From Brevibacillus laterosporus (GTDB taxonomy: Bacteria > Bacillota > Bacilli > Brevibacillales > Brevibacillaceae), in NCBI RefSeq assembly GCF_030489605.1, contig NZ_JAUKFY010000002.1, forward strand, positions 186,001 to 250,000: 64,000 bases of DNA, in the 5' to 3' direction. Below, in pieces: positions 26,738 to 35,294 of this stretch (position 1 is the stretch's first letter; each line of letters starts with the position of its first letter). The notes under the pieces were generated by a model. The model was given only the letters and a program-made list of their open reading frames with translations, was not told the origin of the DNA and made no database searches. The position numbers and the translations under genes were made by a program.

Positions 26738-27922
26738 ATGAAACTTGCAAATCGAGTCACAGTTCTTTCTCCATCTTCTACTTTGGCTATTACGGCGAAA
26801 GCAAATGAAATGAAGCGGCAAGGGATTGACGTTGTTAGCTTTGGAGCGGGGGAGCCTGACTTTAATACCCCGGAGCATATCATTGAAGCAGCAGAAAAAG
26901 CGATGCGCGAAGGAAAAACCAAGTATACTGCAACAGCCGGTATTCCTGAATTGTTACAAGCCATCAGCAACAAGTATCAGCAGGAATATAATTTGACTTA
27001 CAGCACCAAGCAAGTCATTGTGACCAATGGGGGAAAACATGCCTTATTCAACTTGTTCATGGCGTTGTTAAACCCTGGTGATGAAGTGATTGTTCCAATC
27101 CCTTATTGGGTGAGCTATCCAGAAATGGTTAAGGTAGCAGAGGGGGTTCCTGTTTTTGTTGAAGGAAAGGAATCCAATAATTTCAAGGTGACAGCCGAGC
27201 AAGTAAAACAGGCTATTACCCCTCGGACACGTGCTCTCATTATAAATTCTCCAAGTAATCCTACCGGTAGTATTTATACACGTAAGGAATTGGAAGAAAT
27301 TGTTGATGTTTGCTTGTCACACAATGTGTTGATGGTTTCTGATGAAATTTATGAAAAGCTGATCTATGATGGTCATGAAGCCGTTACGGTAGCCTCATTT
27401 GGCAAAGAAGCCTATGAAAACACAGTGATTATTAACGGAATGTCTAAACCATACTCCATGACAGGCTGGCGGATGGGGTACGCTTTAGGGAATGAGAAAT
27501 TGATTCGAGCCATGGTTGATTTGTCGAGCCATAGTACATCTAACCCGACTTCTTTTGCTCAATATGGAGCACTAGCGGCATTGACAGGACCTCAAACTTC
27601 CTTGGAAATGATGCGAGGCGAGTTTGTGAAGCGCCGTGATCGTGTAGTCGATTTATTAAATGAAATCGAGGGTGTAACATGCCTAAAACCAGAGGGAGCC
27701 TTCTATGTTTTCCCGAATGTTGCTAAAGCCATGGAAAAACAAGGCTTTACTAATATAGATGACTGGAGCAAAGCGTTATTAGAGCAACAAAATGTGGCTT
27801 TAATCCCGGGCAGTGGCTTTGGATCTCCTGAAAATATTCGAATTTCTTATGCAACATCTATGGAACAATTGGAAAAGGGCATTGCTCGTATTAAGCAATT
27901 CGTGGAAGGAAAGTCTCTCTAA
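26738..27922 (+). CDS. aspB: Aspartate aminotransferase (class I PLP-dependent)
   Basis: AspB interconverts aspartate and oxaloacetate with glutamate/2-oxoglutarate. The 394-residue protein shows the fold-type I signature: GAGEPDFNTPEHI, YTATAGIPELLQAI, the PLP Asn/Pro in NSPSNPTGSIY, the Asp/Tyr region MVSDEIYEKLIY and the Schiff-base Lys in SKPYSMTGWRMGY. An Arg for the substrate carboxylate is in ENIRISYATS. AGGAGGT precedes ATG 26738. It sits before asnS as in B. subtilis, supplying aspartate and hence asparagine. Confidence 0.95.
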   Translation: MKLANRVTVLSPSSTLAITAKANEMKRQGIDVVSFGAGEPDFNTPEHIIEAAEKAMREGKTKYTATAGIPELLQAISNKYQQEYNLTYSTKQVIVTNGGKHALFNLFMALLNPGDEVIVPIPYWVSYPEMVKVAEGVPVFVEGKESNNFKVTAEQVKQAITPRTRALIINSPSNPTGSIYTRKELEEIVDVCLSHNVLMVSDEIYEKLIYDGHEAVTVASFGKEAYENTVIINGMSKPYSMTGWRMGYALGNEKLIRAMVDLSSHSTSNPTSFAQYGALAALTGPQTSLEMMRGEFVKRRDRVVDLLNEIEGVTCLKPEGAFYVFPNVAKAMEKQGFTNIDDWSKALLEQQNVALIPGSGFGSPENIRISYATSMEQLEKGIARIKQFVEGKSL

Positions 27923-27938
27923 GGAGGGGCTTTTTTTC
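27911..27938 (+). terminator. Terminator overlapping the aspB stop codon
   Basis: AAGTCTCTC (27911-27919) pairs with GAGGGGCTT (27924-27932), nine pairs including wobbles, followed by TTTTTTT. The stop codon lies in the hairpin. It probably limits read-through into asnS. Confidence 0.65.
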
Positions 27939-28035
27939 CATGCCAAAAAAGTAGCAAGAACAATCGTTGAAATTAGTAGAGAGAGGATAGTATAATTGTA
28001 AGGGTTATCTGGTACAGATAAATGGAGGTCTTATT

Positions 28036-29328
28036 ATGTCATTAATTACAATTGCTCAGGTCGGCCAACATGTCGGGGAAGAAGTCAAGATAGGTTGCTG
28101 GCTATACAACAAGAGAAGCAGTGGAAAAATTCAATTTCTCCAACTGCGTGACGGCTCCGGATTTATTCAAGGGGTTGTAGTAAAAGCAGAAGTAAGCGAA
28201 GAAGCTTGGAACAATGCGAAAGAACTAACACAGGAAAGTTCTTTGTACATAACAGGAATGGTACGCGCAGATGATCGTGCTCCAAGCGGTTATGAGCTGA
28301 CGGTAACAGGAGTAGAAATTATTCAAATTGCCCAAGATTACCCGATTTCTCTTAAAGAGCATGGGGTAGATTTCTTGATGGATAACCGTCATCTATGGTT
28401 GCGTTCTCCACGCCAGCGTGCCGCGATGGCTGTTCGCTCCGAAATTATTCGTTCCGTGTACGAGTTCTTCCAAATCAATGGATTTTATAAAGTAGATCCG
28501 CCGATTTTGACACCTACATCTGCTGAAGGAACAACTAACTTGTTCCATACGAAATATTTTGATGAAGATGCTTATCTCTCCCAAAGTGGTCAGTTGTACA
28601 TGGAAGCTGCTGCAATGGCTTTAGGGCGTGTATTTTCGTTTGGTCCTACATTCCGTGCTGAGAAATCCAAAACACGTCGTCACTTGATTGAGTTCTGGAT
28701 GATTGAACCGGAAATGGCATTCGTTGACCATGAGGAAAGCTTGCGTATTCAAGAAAATTTTGTATCACATGTTGTTCAGTCCGTATTAAATAACTGCCAA
28801 CGTGAGCTTAAAACACTTGACCGCGATACCACGAAGCTGGAAAAGGTTAAAGCACCATTCCCGCGCATTACGTATGATGATGCGATTAAGCTTCTTCAAG
28901 AAAAAGGCAGCGAGATTAAATGGGGCGATGATTTTGGCGCACCAGATGAGACCGCAATTGCTGAGCATTTTGATATGCCTGTTTTCATTACGCATTATCC
29001 TGCTGAAATCAAGGCATTTTATATGAAGCCGCATCCAGATCGTCCAGAAGTGGTTCTTTGTGCTGACTTGATTGCTCCAGAGGGCTATGGAGAGATTATT
29101 GGCGGTAGCCAGCGTATTGATGATCCAGAATTACTAGAAGCACGTTTTAAAGAGCATAACCTCTCTGAAGAAACCTACAAATGGTATATGGATCTACGTA
29201 AATATGGAACAGCACCTCATTCTGGTTTCGGCTTGGGCTTAGAGAGAACAGTGGCATGGATCTGTGGATTGGATCATGTACGTGAGACAATTCCATTCCC
29301 GCGTCTATTGTATAGACTATACCCATAA
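28036..29328 (+). CDS. asnS: Asparaginyl-tRNA synthetase
   Basis: AsnS charges tRNA-Asn. The 430-residue class IIb enzyme has an N-terminal OB-fold ([18 protein letters not shown]) and the class II motifs: motif 2 region [26 protein letters not shown] and motif 3 [18 protein letters not shown]. The AsnRS-type loop replaces the AspRS GAD insert. A GGAGGTC site precedes ATG 28036. A strong terminator follows. The gap to aspB is only 113 bases and shows no T-box. Confidence 0.97.
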   Translation: MSLITIAQVGQHVGEEVKIGCWLYNKRSSGKIQFLQLRDGSGFIQGVVVKAEVSEEAWNNAKELTQESSLYITGMVRADDRAPSGYELTVTGVEIIQIAQDYPISLKEHGVDFLMDNRHLWLRSPRQRAAMAVRSEIIRSVYEFFQINGFYKVDPPILTPTSAEGTTNLFHTKYFDEDAYLSQSGQLYMEAAAMALGRVFSFGPTFRAEKSKTRRHLIEFWMIEPEMAFVDHEESLRIQENFVSHVVQSVLNNCQRELKTLDRDTTKLEKVKAPFPRITYDDAIKLLQEKGSEIKWGDDFGAPDETAIAEHFDMPVFITHYPAEIKAFYMKPHPDRPEVVLCADLIAPEGYGEIIGGSQRIDDPELLEARFKEHNLSEETYKWYMDLRKYGTAPHSGFGLGLERTVAWICGLDHVRETIPFPRLLYRLYP

Positions 29329-29372
29329 TAGATTGTTTATCAATCAATAAACTTTTAATTTGTTAAATAGTA

Positions 29373-29418
29373 GGAAAACCCCTTGTTCAAAAAAATAACA
29401 AGGGGTTTTCCTCTTTTC
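29373..29418. terminator. Strong intrinsic terminator after asnS
   Basis: GGAAAACCCCTTGTT (29373-29387) and AACAAGGGGTTTTCC (29397-29411) form a perfect 15-bp stem with a 9-base loop and T-rich flank. It insulates asnS from the iron-uptake operon. Confidence 0.92.
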
Positions 29419-29483
29419 TAATGTTTAAAACTACTTAATTTAACGAAAAAACGGCCAGAAATGTAGAAATGACGAAAAAACAG

Positions 29484-29547
29484 TTGAATGTGAGAATGAA
29501 AATCATTTATAATACTCTTTGGATGATGGTTAATGAAAATCAATCTC
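29484..29547 (+). promoter_or_regulatory. Fur-controlled promoter of the siderophore operon
   Basis: TTGAAT (29484-29489), an 18-base spacer and TATAAT (29508-29513) make a sigma-A promoter. The spacer and -10 are covered by a Fur-box-like sequence at 29492-29510, centred on AATGAAAATCATT. A second, 15/19 match to the Fur consensus lies at 29529-29547, over the expected transcript start. Two operators at the promoter fit iron repression of the genes that follow. Confidence 0.8.
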
Positions 29548-29657
29548 ATTTGTAATAATTTGTAATATAAACAAATACATAATTGATCCATAACACGAAA
29601 ATAGAACGATTAAATAATAGAGATCACATCAGTTGCTAATGTCATACGGGGGGAACT

Positions 29658-30614
29658 ATGAAAAAGAGATATTTATTTTTAGCATTAATCATCCTATCCA
29701 TGTGTTCCTTATTTATTGGAGTCAAAAACATTACTCCACTTGACATTCTAAATTTTAAAAATGAGCAAGTTGAAATTTTCTTAATCAGCCGTGTTCCACG
29801 ACTAGTTAGCATTATTGTGGCTGGTATAAGCCTTAGTATCTGCGGCTTAATCATGCAGCAGATCACCCGTAATAAATTCGTATCTCCTACTACTGCAGGA
29901 ACGATGGACTGTGCTCGATTAGGCGTGCTGGTATCACTCATGCTATTTACTACAGAGAGTCCGATCGTAAAGATGATTGTCGCATTCATATTTGCCTTAG
30001 GCGGCACCTTTATTTTTATGAAAATCCTTAAAAAAATAAAGTTTAAAGACAACATCTTTATTCCATTGGTAGGTATCATGTTTGGTAATATTATCAGTTC
30101 TATAAGCACTTTCTTTGCTTATAAATATGACCTGATACAAAATATATCCTCATGGTTACAAGGGGACTTCTCCATGATCATGAAGGGAAGATATGAGCTT
30201 TTGTATATCAGTATCCCCCTTGTCATTATCGCCTTTCTTTATGCGAATAAATTCACGGTCGCAGGGATGGGCGAAGAATTCGCGGTTAATCTAGGGCTTA
30301 ACTATCAGCGTGTGATCAATATCGGATTAATCATCGTTGCTATGATTTCCTCTCTGGTATTGCTCACAGTCGGAATGATTCCATTCCTTGGTTTAATTAT
30401 TCCGAACATCGTTTCCATTTATCGCGGGGATAATCTACGGAACAGTCTACCGCATACAGCCTTACTCGGAGCCGTATTTGTCCTAGCATGTGATATATTA
30501 GGGCGTATCGTAATTTTTCCTTATGAGCTCTCGATTGGACTTATGGTCGGAGTTATCGGCAGTGGAATCTTCCTGTACTTACTCATGAGGAGAAATGCAT
30601 ATGCAACAATGTAG
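29658..30614 (+). CDS. yclN: Iron-siderophore ABC transporter permease (YclN-like)
   Basis: This 318-residue FecCD/BtuC-family permease has about nine membrane helices and the family signature LISRVPRLVSIIVAGISLSICG near residue 40. GMGEEFAVNLGLNYQRV forms the coupling region that contacts the ATPase, and GLIIPNIVSIYRGD lies near the end. The gene order permease-permease-ATPase-binding lipoprotein matches B. subtilis yclNOPQ (petrobactin uptake). GGGGGGAAC precedes ATG 29658. The operon is preceded by two Fur-like boxes, so expression under iron limitation is expected. The exact siderophore cannot be read from sequence. Confidence 0.9.
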   Translation: MKKRYLFLALIILSMCSLFIGVKNITPLDILNFKNEQVEIFLISRVPRLVSIIVAGISLSICGLIMQQITRNKFVSPTTAGTMDCARLGVLVSLMLFTTESPIVKMIVAFIFALGGTFIFMKILKKIKFKDNIFIPLVGIMFGNIISSISTFFAYKYDLIQNISSWLQGDFSMIMKGRYELLYISIPLVIIAFLYANKFTVAGMGEEFAVNLGLNYQRVINIGLIIVAMISSLVLLTVGMIPFLGLIIPNIVSIYRGDNLRNSLPHTALLGAVFVLACDILGRIVIFPYELSIGLMVGVIGSGIFLYLLMRRNAYATM

Positions 30615-31557
30615 AAGAATGTTGGGCATCCTTGCGATGATCGCAATCGTCTTGATTGGATTATTTATTTTCTACAAGATGAATGCGAACAATTGGGATT
30701 ATGTTCTTCCCAAACGCAGTAAAAATGTACTTGCTATTTTATTGACTGGGGGAGCGATTGCGTTCTCATCTGTTGTTTTTCAAACGATAACGAATAACCG
30801 AATCTTAACTCCTAGCGTCATCGGGTTGGATTCGCTGTATATGTTTATCCAAACATTGGTTATTTTCATATTTGGTTCAATGCACATCACAATCATGAAT
30901 AAAAATGTTAACTTTGTTCTTTCAGTAGGACTCATGATTGTATTCTCAAGCATTTTATTTAAAACGCTGTTTAGAGGTGAGGGAAGGAATATATTTTTCT
31001 TGCTTTTAGTGGGGATTATCTTTGGAACCTTTTTCTCCAGTCTATCCTCGTTTATGCAAATGTTAATTGATCCAAACGAATTCCAAGTCATTCAGGATAA
31101 AATGTTTGCCAGCTTTAACAGTGTAAATACAGATATCCTGATACTATCTGTGATTGGAATAGTCTTAGCTGGCGGTTATGTTTTTAAACAGTTAAAATTC
31201 CTTGATGTATTGTCTTTAGGAAGAGATCAAGCGATTAATTTAGGAATTAACTACGAGCGAGTTGTGAAAAGATTACTGATCGTAATTGCGGTGCTAGTTT
31301 CTATTTCAACCGCATTAGTTGGTCCAATTACCTTTTTGGGATTATTGGTAGCCAATTTGGCACGGGAATTCTTAAAGGTGTATCAGCACAAGTATTTGCT
31401 AATTGGTTCTATGCTGATTAGTACCATTGCTTTAGTTGGCGGACAGTTCATCGTGGAGCGGGTTTTTCAATTCTCGACACCGCTCAGTGTCATCATCAAT
31501 TTCATTGGTGGTATGTACTTCTTATATCTGCTGTTAAAGGAGAATAAAGCATGGTAG
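30601..31557 (+). CDS. yclO: Iron-siderophore ABC transporter permease (YclO-like)
   Basis: This second FecCD-type permease has 318 residues and pairs with YclN as a heterodimeric channel. It shows multiple membrane helices, the internal SLGRDQAINLGINYERVVKR coupling segment and GPITFLGLLVANLARE. ATG 30601 is preferred over ATG 30595 because AGGAG (30588-30592) stands 8 bases before it. It overlaps yclN by 14 bases and the ATPase gene by 7, which indicates tight coupling. It lacks the usual PRL-type motif of its partner, consistent with a diverged paralogue. Confidence 0.88.
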   Translation: MQQCRRMLGILAMIAIVLIGLFIFYKMNANNWDYVLPKRSKNVLAILLTGGAIAFSSVVFQTITNNRILTPSVIGLDSLYMFIQTLVIFIFGSMHITIMNKNVNFVLSVGLMIVFSSILFKTLFRGEGRNIFFLLLVGIIFGTFFSSLSSFMQMLIDPNEFQVIQDKMFASFNSVNTDILILSVIGIVLAGGYVFKQLKFLDVLSLGRDQAINLGINYERVVKRLLIVIAVLVSISTALVGPITFLGLLVANLAREFLKVYQHKYLLIGSMLISTIALVGGQFIVERVFQFSTPLSVIINFIGGMYFLYLLLKENKAW

Positions 31558-32309
31558 AAGTTAAAAACGTCACAAAATTCTATGGGAATAAGCCTGTTGT
31601 TGAAAATATATCGGTGAAGATCAAAAAGGGAAGCATCACCTCCTTTATCGGTCCCAACGGTGCTGGGAAAAGTACATTGCTGTCCATGATCAGCCGCTTG
31701 CTCAAGAAGGATGAAGGCGAGGTTTTTATTGAAGGGCAGGAAATAAGTAAATGGAACAGCAACGATTTAGCCAAGAAGATTTCGATTTTAAAACAGTCCA
31801 ACCATATTAATATTCGCTTAACTGTGAAAGAATTGATCAGTTTCGGTCGTTTTCCTTATTCACAGGGTAATTTATCGCCGGAAGATTGGAAATATGTCGA
31901 AGAAGCGATTGCTTATATGGAACTGGAGGAGATGCAGGATAAATATTTAGATCAATTAAGCGGTGGACAAAGACAGCGAGCTTATATCGCAATGGTAATC
32001 GCGCAAAACACGGATTATATCCTGCTGGATGAGCCACTTAATAATTTGGATATGAAGCACTCGGTGCAAATCATGAAAACACTGCGACGTTTGGTAGCTG
32101 AATTAGGCAAGACGATCATCATTGTCATTCACGATATTAACTTTGCTTCCTGTTACTCCGATTATATTGTTGCATTAAAAGACGGTAAAATCGTCAAAGA
32201 GGGCTCGACCCAAGAAATCATTAACCCTAAGGTCTTGCAGGACTTGTATGAGATGGATTTCAATATCCAAAACATCGAGGGTAATGACATTTGTGTCTAT
32301 TTCGCTTAA
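31551..32309 (+). CDS. yclP: Iron-siderophore ABC transporter ATP-binding protein (YclP-like)
   Basis: The 252-residue ABC ATPase powers the YclNO channel. Walker A GPNGAGKST, Q-loop ILKQSNHINIRL, signature LSGGQRQRAYIA, Walker B YILLDEPLNNLD and the switch His in IIIVIHDINFAS are all in place. The short C-terminal part is typical of siderophore importers. It overlaps yclO by 7 bases. The binding-protein gene follows after a 400-base gap rather than directly. Confidence 0.94.
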   Translation: MVEVKNVTKFYGNKPVVENISVKIKKGSITSFIGPNGAGKSTLLSMISRLLKKDEGEVFIEGQEISKWNSNDLAKKISILKQSNHINIRLTVKELISFGRFPYSQGNLSPEDWKYVEEAIAYMELEEMQDKYLDQLSGGQRQRAYIAMVIAQNTDYILLDEPLNNLDMKHSVQIMKTLRRLVAELGKTIIIVIHDINFASCYSDYIVALKDGKIVKEGSTQEIINPKVLQDLYEMDFNIQNIEGNDICVYFA

Positions 32310-32709
32310 CAAAGAATATCAATGAAAACCATTTACAAATCGTACTGATAACGTAAACGGATGTAGTTGGATTCATGAAACAAAGACCTGAAAATGATGG
32401 CAAAACTGGCCTGCCGATGTGGGAAACCTTTTTTCCTTCCTTTCTTAACGTACGGAAAAGACCTGCGGGTTGTTTCCGAGCTGGGTAATACCTAATGACA
32501 AGCATCCTGTCGTCACTCAAGCAGGGGGATCACGGACCGCGAAGTAATGCAGGGACGTGAATTGACATAGGACACTTGGAGGAAGAGAAAGAAGGTACAA
32601 AGCAGGCACAGATAAGTTTACCCTTTGTTTCATTAGCGGAAGGAAGAGCAGGTTTTCCTAGCAAATGATCTGTTCTACATCTTGTTTCAAAAAATTTATA
32701 GAGGTGAGA
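32310..32709 (+). other. Long non-coding gap before the siderophore-binding lipoprotein gene
   Basis: There is no convincing gene in these 400 bases. A weak Fur-like sequence (32318-32336, core AATGAAAACCATT) and a TTTACA element just after it suggest a separate iron-regulated start for the binding protein. If so, the leader is about 350 bases long. It has several self-complementary parts (for example GGAAAC near 32423 with GTTTCC near 32474; CCTG near 32508 with CAGG near 32522). I could not match it to a known riboswitch class. Confidence 0.4.
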
Positions 32710-33681
32710 ATGTTGAAGAAATTAGCAATGGTATTTGCTACATTTATGCTAGCATTGGTTACTGCAGCTTGCGGGTCTAATAATGCTACAGATAAAACAT
32801 CTGGTGCTCAACCAGAAGCAGCAAAACAAGCAGCTGCTCCTGCGGAAATTACTGTAAAACACGAATTGGGTGAGACAGTAGTAAAGAAAAATCCACAAAG
32901 AGTCGTTGTGTTTGACTTTGGTTCCCTTGATACTATGGATGCATTCGGCGTAGAACCAGTTGGTCTTCCACAAAAAAGCCTACCTAGCTATCTAGATAAA
33001 TACAAAGATGAAAAATATATCAATGTAGGCGGTTTGAAAGAGCCTGACTTTGAAAAAATTCATGAAGCAAAACCCGATTTAATCATCATTGCTGGTCGTC
33101 AATCCGATAAGTATGAAGAATTTAAAAAGATCGCTCCAACAATCTATATGGATGTTGATTATAAGAAATACATGGAATCCTTCACTACGAATGTAAAAAC
33201 ATTGGCTCAAATTTTTGATAAAGAAGCAAAAGCTGATGAAATGCTAGCTAAAATTGAAAAAGAAATCAAAGACCTAAATGAAAAAACAAAAGCTGACGAG
33301 AAAAAAGCTTTAGTTATTCTTGCTAACGATGGCAAAGTAAGTGCTTATGGTGCTACTTCACGCTTTGGTATTATTCATGACTTGTTTGGTTTCAAACAAG
33401 CAGATGATAAAATCGATGCATCTACACATGGACAAAGTGTTTCTTTCGAGTACATCTTGGAGAAAAACCCTGATTACATTTTCGTAGTTGACCGTACTGC
33501 GGCTATTAAAAAAGGTGAATCCTCTGCGAAACAAGTAGTAGAAAATGAAATTGTTAAGAAAACGAATGCAGTTAAAAACAATAAAGTCATTTACCTAGAT
33601 CCAGGATACTGGTACCTATCTGGTGGCGGATTAGAATCTGTATCTGAAATGGTAAAAGAAACAGCTGCTGTTTATAAATAA
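32710..33681 (+). CDS. yclQ: Iron-siderophore-binding lipoprotein (YclQ-like)
   Basis: This 323-residue class III substrate-binding protein would deliver a siderophore, of petrobactin/catecholate type by analogy with YclQ, to YclNOP. It has a lipoprotein signal peptide with cleavage before Cys in LVTAAC, an Ala/Gln-rich linker, and two lobes joined by a long helix. VVVFDFGSLDTMDAFGVEP, KPDLIIIAGRQSDKYEEF and NPDYIFVVDRTAAI are typical family stretches. The ATG at 32710 and TTG at 32713 are both near the GAGGTG site. A strong terminator follows. Confidence 0.92.
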   Translation: MLKKLAMVFATFMLALVTAACGSNNATDKTSGAQPEAAKQAAAPAEITVKHELGETVVKKNPQRVVVFDFGSLDTMDAFGVEPVGLPQKSLPSYLDKYKDEKYINVGGLKEPDFEKIHEAKPDLIIIAGRQSDKYEEFKKIAPTIYMDVDYKKYMESFTTNVKTLAQIFDKEAKADEMLAKIEKEIKDLNEKTKADEKKALVILANDGKVSAYGATSRFGIIHDLFGFKQADDKIDASTHGQSVSFEYILEKNPDYIFVVDRTAAIKKGESSAKQVVENEIVKKTNAVKNNKVIYLDPGYWYLSGGGLESVSEMVKETAAVYK

Positions 33682-33708
33682 AAAATAAAATAGCACTGAA
33701 GAAACGTT

Positions 33709-33751
33709 ACAGCTAGTAGAAATCCCCCTTTCTACTAGCTGTTTTCTTTTT
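33709..33751 (+). terminator. Strong intrinsic terminator after yclQ-like gene
   Basis: ACAGCTAGTAGAAA (33709-33722) pairs with TTTCTACTAGCTGT (33729-33742), followed by TTTCTTTTT. Confidence 0.92.
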
Positions 33752-33854
33752 CAGCTTTTTGTATGGCAAGAAAGATCCTCCAATGGTGTATGTGTTTTTT
33801 TACTAGGTGAATTTGCCTGTCCTTGTTATAATAGGGGAGAGGTGAAAGCACGAC

Positions 33855-34589
33855 ATGGATCGACAAATAAGACAATTGATACAAGAGGGTTCTACGTCCG
33901 TATCTAATTTATTATTAAAGAATTATAAACGTATGTCATTAGCGGACGAAGAAATGATGTTAATTATCCACCTCTTGTCATTTCAACAAGAAGGGAATCA
34001 ATTTCCCACCTTATCGCAGCTTGAGGATCGGCTCTCCATGTCTGGATTGCGTTTAATACAATTGTTGCAGAAAATGATGAAGGATCAATGGATCAGCATT
34101 GATGAGAATGTTGATGAACAAACAGGCTTTCGTTCGGAAAGCTACAATCTTTCTGTTGTCTATGACCGTTTGTTTGAATGCTTGAAGCAAAGCTATCAAG
34201 TACAACGTGAAGCATTTAGTGATTCCAGACAGGAAGTGGCAGTTACTTCTCACATGGATATTCCGGGCGGACCTGCTGATACGATGCTATTTACATTGGA
34301 TGAGGAACAGCAGCCAGATAGTTTGTACACACAATTTGAACAAACATTTGGTCGGCCGCTTTCTCCGATTGAGGTAGAAACATTACAAATTTGGGTGGAA
34401 GAGGATAGATATGCAGAAGAGCTAATCATAGCTGCCTTACGAGAGGCACAGTCTGTTGGTAAGCTATTTATCCGCTATATTGACCGTATCTTATTGGAGT
34501 GGCAACGCAATCAGGTCTGCTCTGTTGAGGAAGCGAGAGAGTACAGTCAGCGATTTCGTCGCCAAGTAGCTGTAAAAGAGGGACGGTAG
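33855..34589 (+). CDS. dnaD: DNA replication initiation protein DnaD
   Basis: DnaD helps load the helicase at replication origins and restart sites in low-GC Gram-positives. The 244-residue protein has an N-terminal winged-helix part (LADEEMMLIIHLLSF, LEDRLSMSGLRLIQLLQ) and the C-terminal DnaD domain (FEQTFGRPLSPIEVETLQIW, ELIIAALREA, FIRYIDRILLEW). It lies after asnS as in B. subtilis, with the iron operon inserted between. In B. subtilis nth follows dnaD; here nth is absent and a polysaccharide island begins. Confidence 0.94.
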   Translation: MDRQIRQLIQEGSTSVSNLLLKNYKRMSLADEEMMLIIHLLSFQQEGNQFPTLSQLEDRLSMSGLRLIQLLQKMMKDQWISIDENVDEQTGFRSESYNLSVVYDRLFECLKQSYQVQREAFSDSRQEVAVTSHMDIPGGPADTMLFTLDEEQQPDSLYTQFEQTFGRPLSPIEVETLQIWVEEDRYAEELIIAALREAQSVGKLFIRYIDRILLEWQRNQVCSVEEAREYSQRFRRQVAVKEGR

Positions 34590-34640
34590 GTAAGTAATCA
34601 GAAATTATCCAGGCTACAGGATAAAAAAATAGAGATAAAG

Positions 34641-34715
34641 AAAAACCCCTTTACGCAATCGATAAAAGGCTGTATGTCTTGATGCTCTTTATCGATGCGC
34701 AAAGGGGTTTTTGTA
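34641..34715. terminator. Long bidirectional terminator after dnaD
   Basis: AAAAACCCCTTT...TCGATAAA (34641-34666) pairs with TTTATCGA...AAAGGGGTTTTT (34688-34712) with a few mismatches in the middle. A-runs and T-runs on both sides make it active in both directions. It marks the border between backbone and island. Confidence 0.9.
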
Positions 34716-34799
34716 TTCCTTGGCTTTATCGTAAACAGCCAATAAGATTGCCAAGTGAGAGCATTGCATGATTTGGATGGGAACAACCTAGTAGGTATG

Positions 34800-34829
34800 C
34801 ACCCATCAACCGGTTAAGTACATAGAATA
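34800..34829 (+). promoter_or_regulatory. Sigma-K-like promoter of the spore polysaccharide island
   Basis: CACC at 34800-34803, a 17-base spacer and CATAGAATA at 34821-34829 fit the known sigma-K consensus (mACm, 16-17 bases, CATAnnnTA). The expected start lies just before the ribosome site of the 34854 gene. No sigma-A promoter of similar quality was seen. Late mother-cell expression is inferred. Confidence 0.6.
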
Positions 34830-34853
34830 TAACAAGTAAAGGAGGGATAACTA

Positions 34854-35294
34854 ATGGATAATCGAAAGCAGCTAGAACTGAATACTGAGGGAGGGCCGTT
34901 TGTTTTCTCGGCCATGTTTGATTTGCAAGCCTCAGGGGGCCAAAATGACTGCCGGGTGATCCCTGATGCCGTGTTATTGGAGGGACTATATCCAAAAAGG
35001 GCGAAAGAAAAGCAAGAATTACTTAATCAGTGGAAAGAAATGCAGCAGCGTTTGGATCAGTTAGAGAAGGAGCGAATCGCATGGCAGGAACAAATTAAAG
35101 AATATCAGCAGGTAATGGCTACGATGGAATCCAAAATGGCAGCGATGATAAATCGATGGGAGATGTTACAGCACAATAGCGAAAAATGGAAACAGCAAGT
35201 GGAGAAAGTAGTTCTTCAATGGAACAAGGAACGAGAACAAATTTATCAGATTGTGCTTGCCATTAAAAAGGAATGGGAATCGAACAGAGCATGA
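34854..35294 (+). CDS. Uncharacterised coiled-coil protein leading the glycosyltransferase island
   Basis: The 146-residue protein has a short globular start (GGPFVFSAMFDLQASGG) and then a helix of about 90 residues with heptad-like spacing (WKEMQQRLDQLEKERIAWQE, WEMLQHNSEKWKQQVEKV). There is no signal peptide or membrane helix. Its stop overlaps the ATG of the glycosyltransferase gene that follows (ATGA), so the two are translated together. AAAGGAGGGA precedes ATG 34854. No family was recognised. A scaffold or coat-assembly partner of the polysaccharide enzymes is a guess from context. Confidence 0.75.
   Translation: MDNRKQLELNTEGGPFVFSAMFDLQASGGQNDCRVIPDAVLLEGLYPKRAKEKQELLNQWKEMQQRLDQLEKERIAWQEQIKEYQQVMATMESKMAAMINRWEMLQHNSEKWKQQVEKVVLQWNKEREQIYQIVLAIKKEWESNRA

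Noticed and set aside
27923-28035. T-box riboswitch before asnS
   Set aside because: The 113-base gap is too short and no T-box sequence or specifier region was found.
32260-32520. Minus-strand 86-codon frame over the end of the yclP-like gene
   Set aside because: It is antisense to a clear gene, has no good start signal and has an improbable composition.
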